Assembly: GCA_002305235.1 (NCBI GenBank)
Contig: DBQL01000228.1
Span: 1 to 5,976, forward strand
DNA from: Prevotella sp. UBA1395
Lineage (GTDB): Bacteria > Bacteroidota > Bacteroidia > Bacteroidales > Bacteroidaceae
Direction: 5' to 3'
Length of the DNA stretch: 5,976 nt
This document shows positions 4,250 through 5,976 of the stretch, one piece after another. The translations under genes and the position numbers were made by a program. Below the pieces are notes generated by a model that saw nothing but the letters and a program-made list of their open reading frames with translations, did not search any database and was not told the origin of the DNA. The number at the start of each line of letters is the position of its first letter. Positions within the stretch are counted from its first letter, which is position 1.

Positions 4250-5976
4250 ATGAAATTAATTATTGTATCAAACAGGTTACCCGTGAGGGTGAGAGAAACA
4301 AAGGATGACAACTTTGAGTTTGAACGAAGCGAAGGAGGACTCGCAACAGGACTTAGTTCGCTCGATTCTGACTATGAGACCCATTGGGTAGGCTGGCCGG
4401 GCATAAATGTTCGGAAAAAGAGCTCGGAAAAGTCGATCAAGGCCTCACTCGCCGCCATGAACTATCATCCCGTGTTTCTAACTACCCTCCAATACAACAA
4501 CTACTATGAAGGTTACAGCAACAGCACATTATGGCCTTTATGCCATTATTTTTATTCCTATTCCCAACAAAAGAGGAAATATTGGGAGGCTTATCAAGAT
4601 GTCAACCGACTGTTTTGCGAGAAGGTATTAGAGGTTGTCAAGAAAGACGATTTCGTTTGGATACAGGATTATCAGTTGATGCTCCTTCCCCAGATGCTTC
4701 GTGAGCAGCGACCCGAACTGCATATCGGTTACTTTCATCATATTCCATTTCCCTCGTACGAGCTATTCAGGGTGTTACCCGATAGAAACCAGCTCCTGAA
4801 GGGATTGCTGGGGGCCGACCTTGTGGCCTTTCACACACACGACTACATGCGACACTTTATCAGTGCGGTAGAAAGAACCCTACACAAAGTGTTCAATCTG
4901 AACGAGTTGATTGAGGGTAACAGAGCTGTGCACGCAGAAGCATTGCCAATGGGTATCAACTACCGACTGTATAGTGAGTCATACAAGAAGCTGAAGGTAA
5001 GAGAGTGCATCTCCAAAATGAGCAAACAGTTTGAGGGTAGGAAAATCATACTCTCTGTCGACCGTCTTGACTACAGCAAGGGCATTCTCCATCGCCTCGT
5101 GGGATTTGAAACCTTTCTGGCCCATCATCCGGAATATATCGGCAAAGTAACACTGGCTATGGTGGTGGTCCCCTCACGCGACAAAGTGGAGAGATACGCG
5201 GAGATGAAACGCAAGATTGATGAGCGTATCAGTAACATCAATGGACGATATGCCACAATGGGGTGGACGCCGGTGGCTTATTTTTATCATGGATTCCCCT
5301 TCGAGGAACTTGTAGCCATGTATGAGTTGGCCGACATCGCCCTCGTCACCCCATTGCGCGACGGCATGAATCTGGTGGCCAAGGAATATGTCGCCACCAA
5401 GCATCATCATGACGGTGTCCTGATCTTGAGTGAGATGGCTGGCGCAGCCACCGAACTCAAGGAATCGATTCTCATCAATCCCAATGATGCCGAACAGATT
5501 GCCAATGCCATTTATCAGGCTCTTGAGATGCCTGCCGAAGAGCGGCAGCGGAGAATGGCGAGTATGAAAGCCAAAATCAAACAGCAGACGGTCGACAAAT
5601 GGGCGGAAGACTTCATGTCGGAGTGGACGCAAGTGGTAGACCGAAACAATTTGCTGAAAAATAAGTTTGTCAATGAGTCGGTATGCCGGCATATTGACGC
5701 TGCTTACCAAAAAGCTCGGCGTCGGCTCATTGTCTTAGACTATGACGGTACGTTGTCGGGCTTCAAGAACAACCCTATGGATGCCAAGCCCACCACTGAG
5801 ACGATGTACTTGCTGAGCCGTCTGTGCAAAGACAAGAGTAATAAAGTGGTGATCAACAGCGGTCGCGACAAAGAGAATCTTGACCTATGGTTTGGACAGA
5901 TAGACGGCTTGGATTTAGCTGCCGAGCACGGGGCCAGTTATAAAGAGGGAGGTATTTGGCACGACACCATCGAAAA
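4250..5976 (+). CDS. Bifunctional trehalose-6-phosphate synthase/phosphatase (3' end outside window)
   Basis: This is the first 575 codons of an OtsA-OtsB fusion. It makes trehalose 6-phosphate from a nucleotide-glucose (usually UDP-glucose) and glucose 6-phosphate, then removes the phosphate. It is cytoplasmic, and its product is an osmoprotectant. Residues 1 to about 470 are the GT20 synthase domain: SNR (7-9), glycine loop SEGGLATGL (27-35), Tyr86 and Trp95 for glucose 6-phosphate, Asp140 in IQDYQL, His164 in HHIPFP, Arg272 and Lys277 in DRLDYSKG, and Asp371 to Glu379 in RDGMNLVAKEY. From about residue 490 the HAD-type phosphatase begins: motif I DYDGT (497-501, nucleophile Asp497) and motif II SGR (537-539). 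Motifs III and IV lie beyond the window. Both histidines of the usual HDYH motif are Gln (139 and 142). Start: ATG 4250 gives the family-typical MKLIIVSNRLPV and follows an A-rich stretch; in-frame ATG 4226 would add MSSKKIKC. Family members of this fusion type usually have about 730-740 residues. Confidence 0.96.
   Translation, partial: MKLIIVSNRLPVRVRETKDDNFEFERSEGGLATGLSSLDSDYETHWVGWPGINVRKKSSEKSIKASLAAMNYHPVFLTTLQYNNYYEGYSNSTLWPLCHYFYSYSQQKRKYWEAYQDVNRLFCEKVLEVVKKDDFVWIQDYQLMLLPQMLREQRPELHIGYFHHIPFPSYELFRVLPDRNQLLKGLLGADLVAFHTHDYMRHFISAVERTLHKVFNLNELIEGNRAVHAEALPMGINYRLYSESYKKLKVRECISKMSKQFEGRKIILSVDRLDYSKGILHRLVGFETFLAHHPEYIGKVTLAMVVVPSRDKVERYAEMKRKIDERISNINGRYATMGWTPVAYFYHGFPFEELVAMYELADIALVTPLRDGMNLVAKEYVATKHHHDGVLILSEMAGAATELKESILINPNDAEQIANAIYQALEMPAEERQRRMASMKAKIKQQTVDKWAEDFMSEWTQVVDRNNLLKNKFVNESVCRHIDAAYQKARRRLIVLDYDGTLSGFKNNPMDAKPTTETMYLLSRLCKDKSNKVVINSGRDKENLDLWFGQIDGLDLAAEHGASYKEGGIWHDTIE

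Noticed and set aside
4246..4308. Overlapping ATG at 4246, four bases before the trehalose synthase start
   Set aside because: It gives a 20-residue out-of-frame peptide; the frame from 4250 carries the family N-terminus. Leaky initiation there is possible but unsupported.
5174..5710. Minus-strand ORF of 178 codons inside the trehalose gene
   Set aside because: It lies in the same codon register as the sense gene, the usual way an RNY-biased gene opens its antisense. The sense strand carries the GT20 motifs through this stretch.

Overview
The window looks like chromosomal DNA from a member of the Bacteroidota, most likely the Bacteroidales and possibly a Prevotella-like genus. Three things suggest this. 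Promoter-like TAnnTTTG boxes, the Bacteroidetes -7 signature, sit upstream of several genes. Start codons lack clear Shine-Dalgarno sequences and can follow A-rich leaders. The NhaA has a long cytoplasmic insertion, and the trehalose enzyme is a TPS-TPP fusion. The genus assignment is inference from these traits, not from a database match.

Layout. Positions 1-73 hold the last 23 codons of an unidentified gene. Three bases later comes a complete beta-carbonic anhydrase (77-619), probably in the same operon. Positions 620-1486 (867 bp) hold no intact gene. They contain a short hairpin, a small unrecognised open stretch, and the first 25 codons of a short-chain dehydrogenase/reductase that still has a promoter-like box but is broken by a stop codon. 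A complete Na+/H+ antiporter gene, nhaA, follows at 1487-2806 with its own TAnnTTTG box. Facing it on the minus strand is the N-terminal third to half of a GNAT acetyltransferase (3062 down to 2775), which runs into the nhaA 3' end and has lost its acetyl-CoA-binding part. Upstream of that on the same strand is an 80-codon ORF of unknown function (3379 down to 3137) with a perfect 8-bp inverted repeat near its end. An AT-rich gap (3380-3626) and an ambiguous ORF of about 100 codons (3627-3938, equally open on the opposite strand) come next. The last region is a well-formed promoter (3986-4016), a leader of about 230 nt containing a long imperfect inverted repeat, and the first 575 codons of a bifunctional trehalose-6-phosphate synthase/phosphatase that runs off the window end at 5976.

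Function. The three clearly functional genes all fit pH, salt or osmotic homeostasis: CO2/bicarbonate interconversion, Na+/H+ exchange and synthesis of the compatible solute trehalose. They have separate promoters and are separated by decayed DNA, so a shared regulon is not shown. The pattern is intact housekeeping or stress genes separated by gene remnants (SDR, GNAT, possibly the 3627-3938 ORF). No mobile element, CRISPR array, rRNA or tRNA was seen, and no novel multi-gene system is evident. The most interesting unexplained structure is the leader of the trehalose gene.
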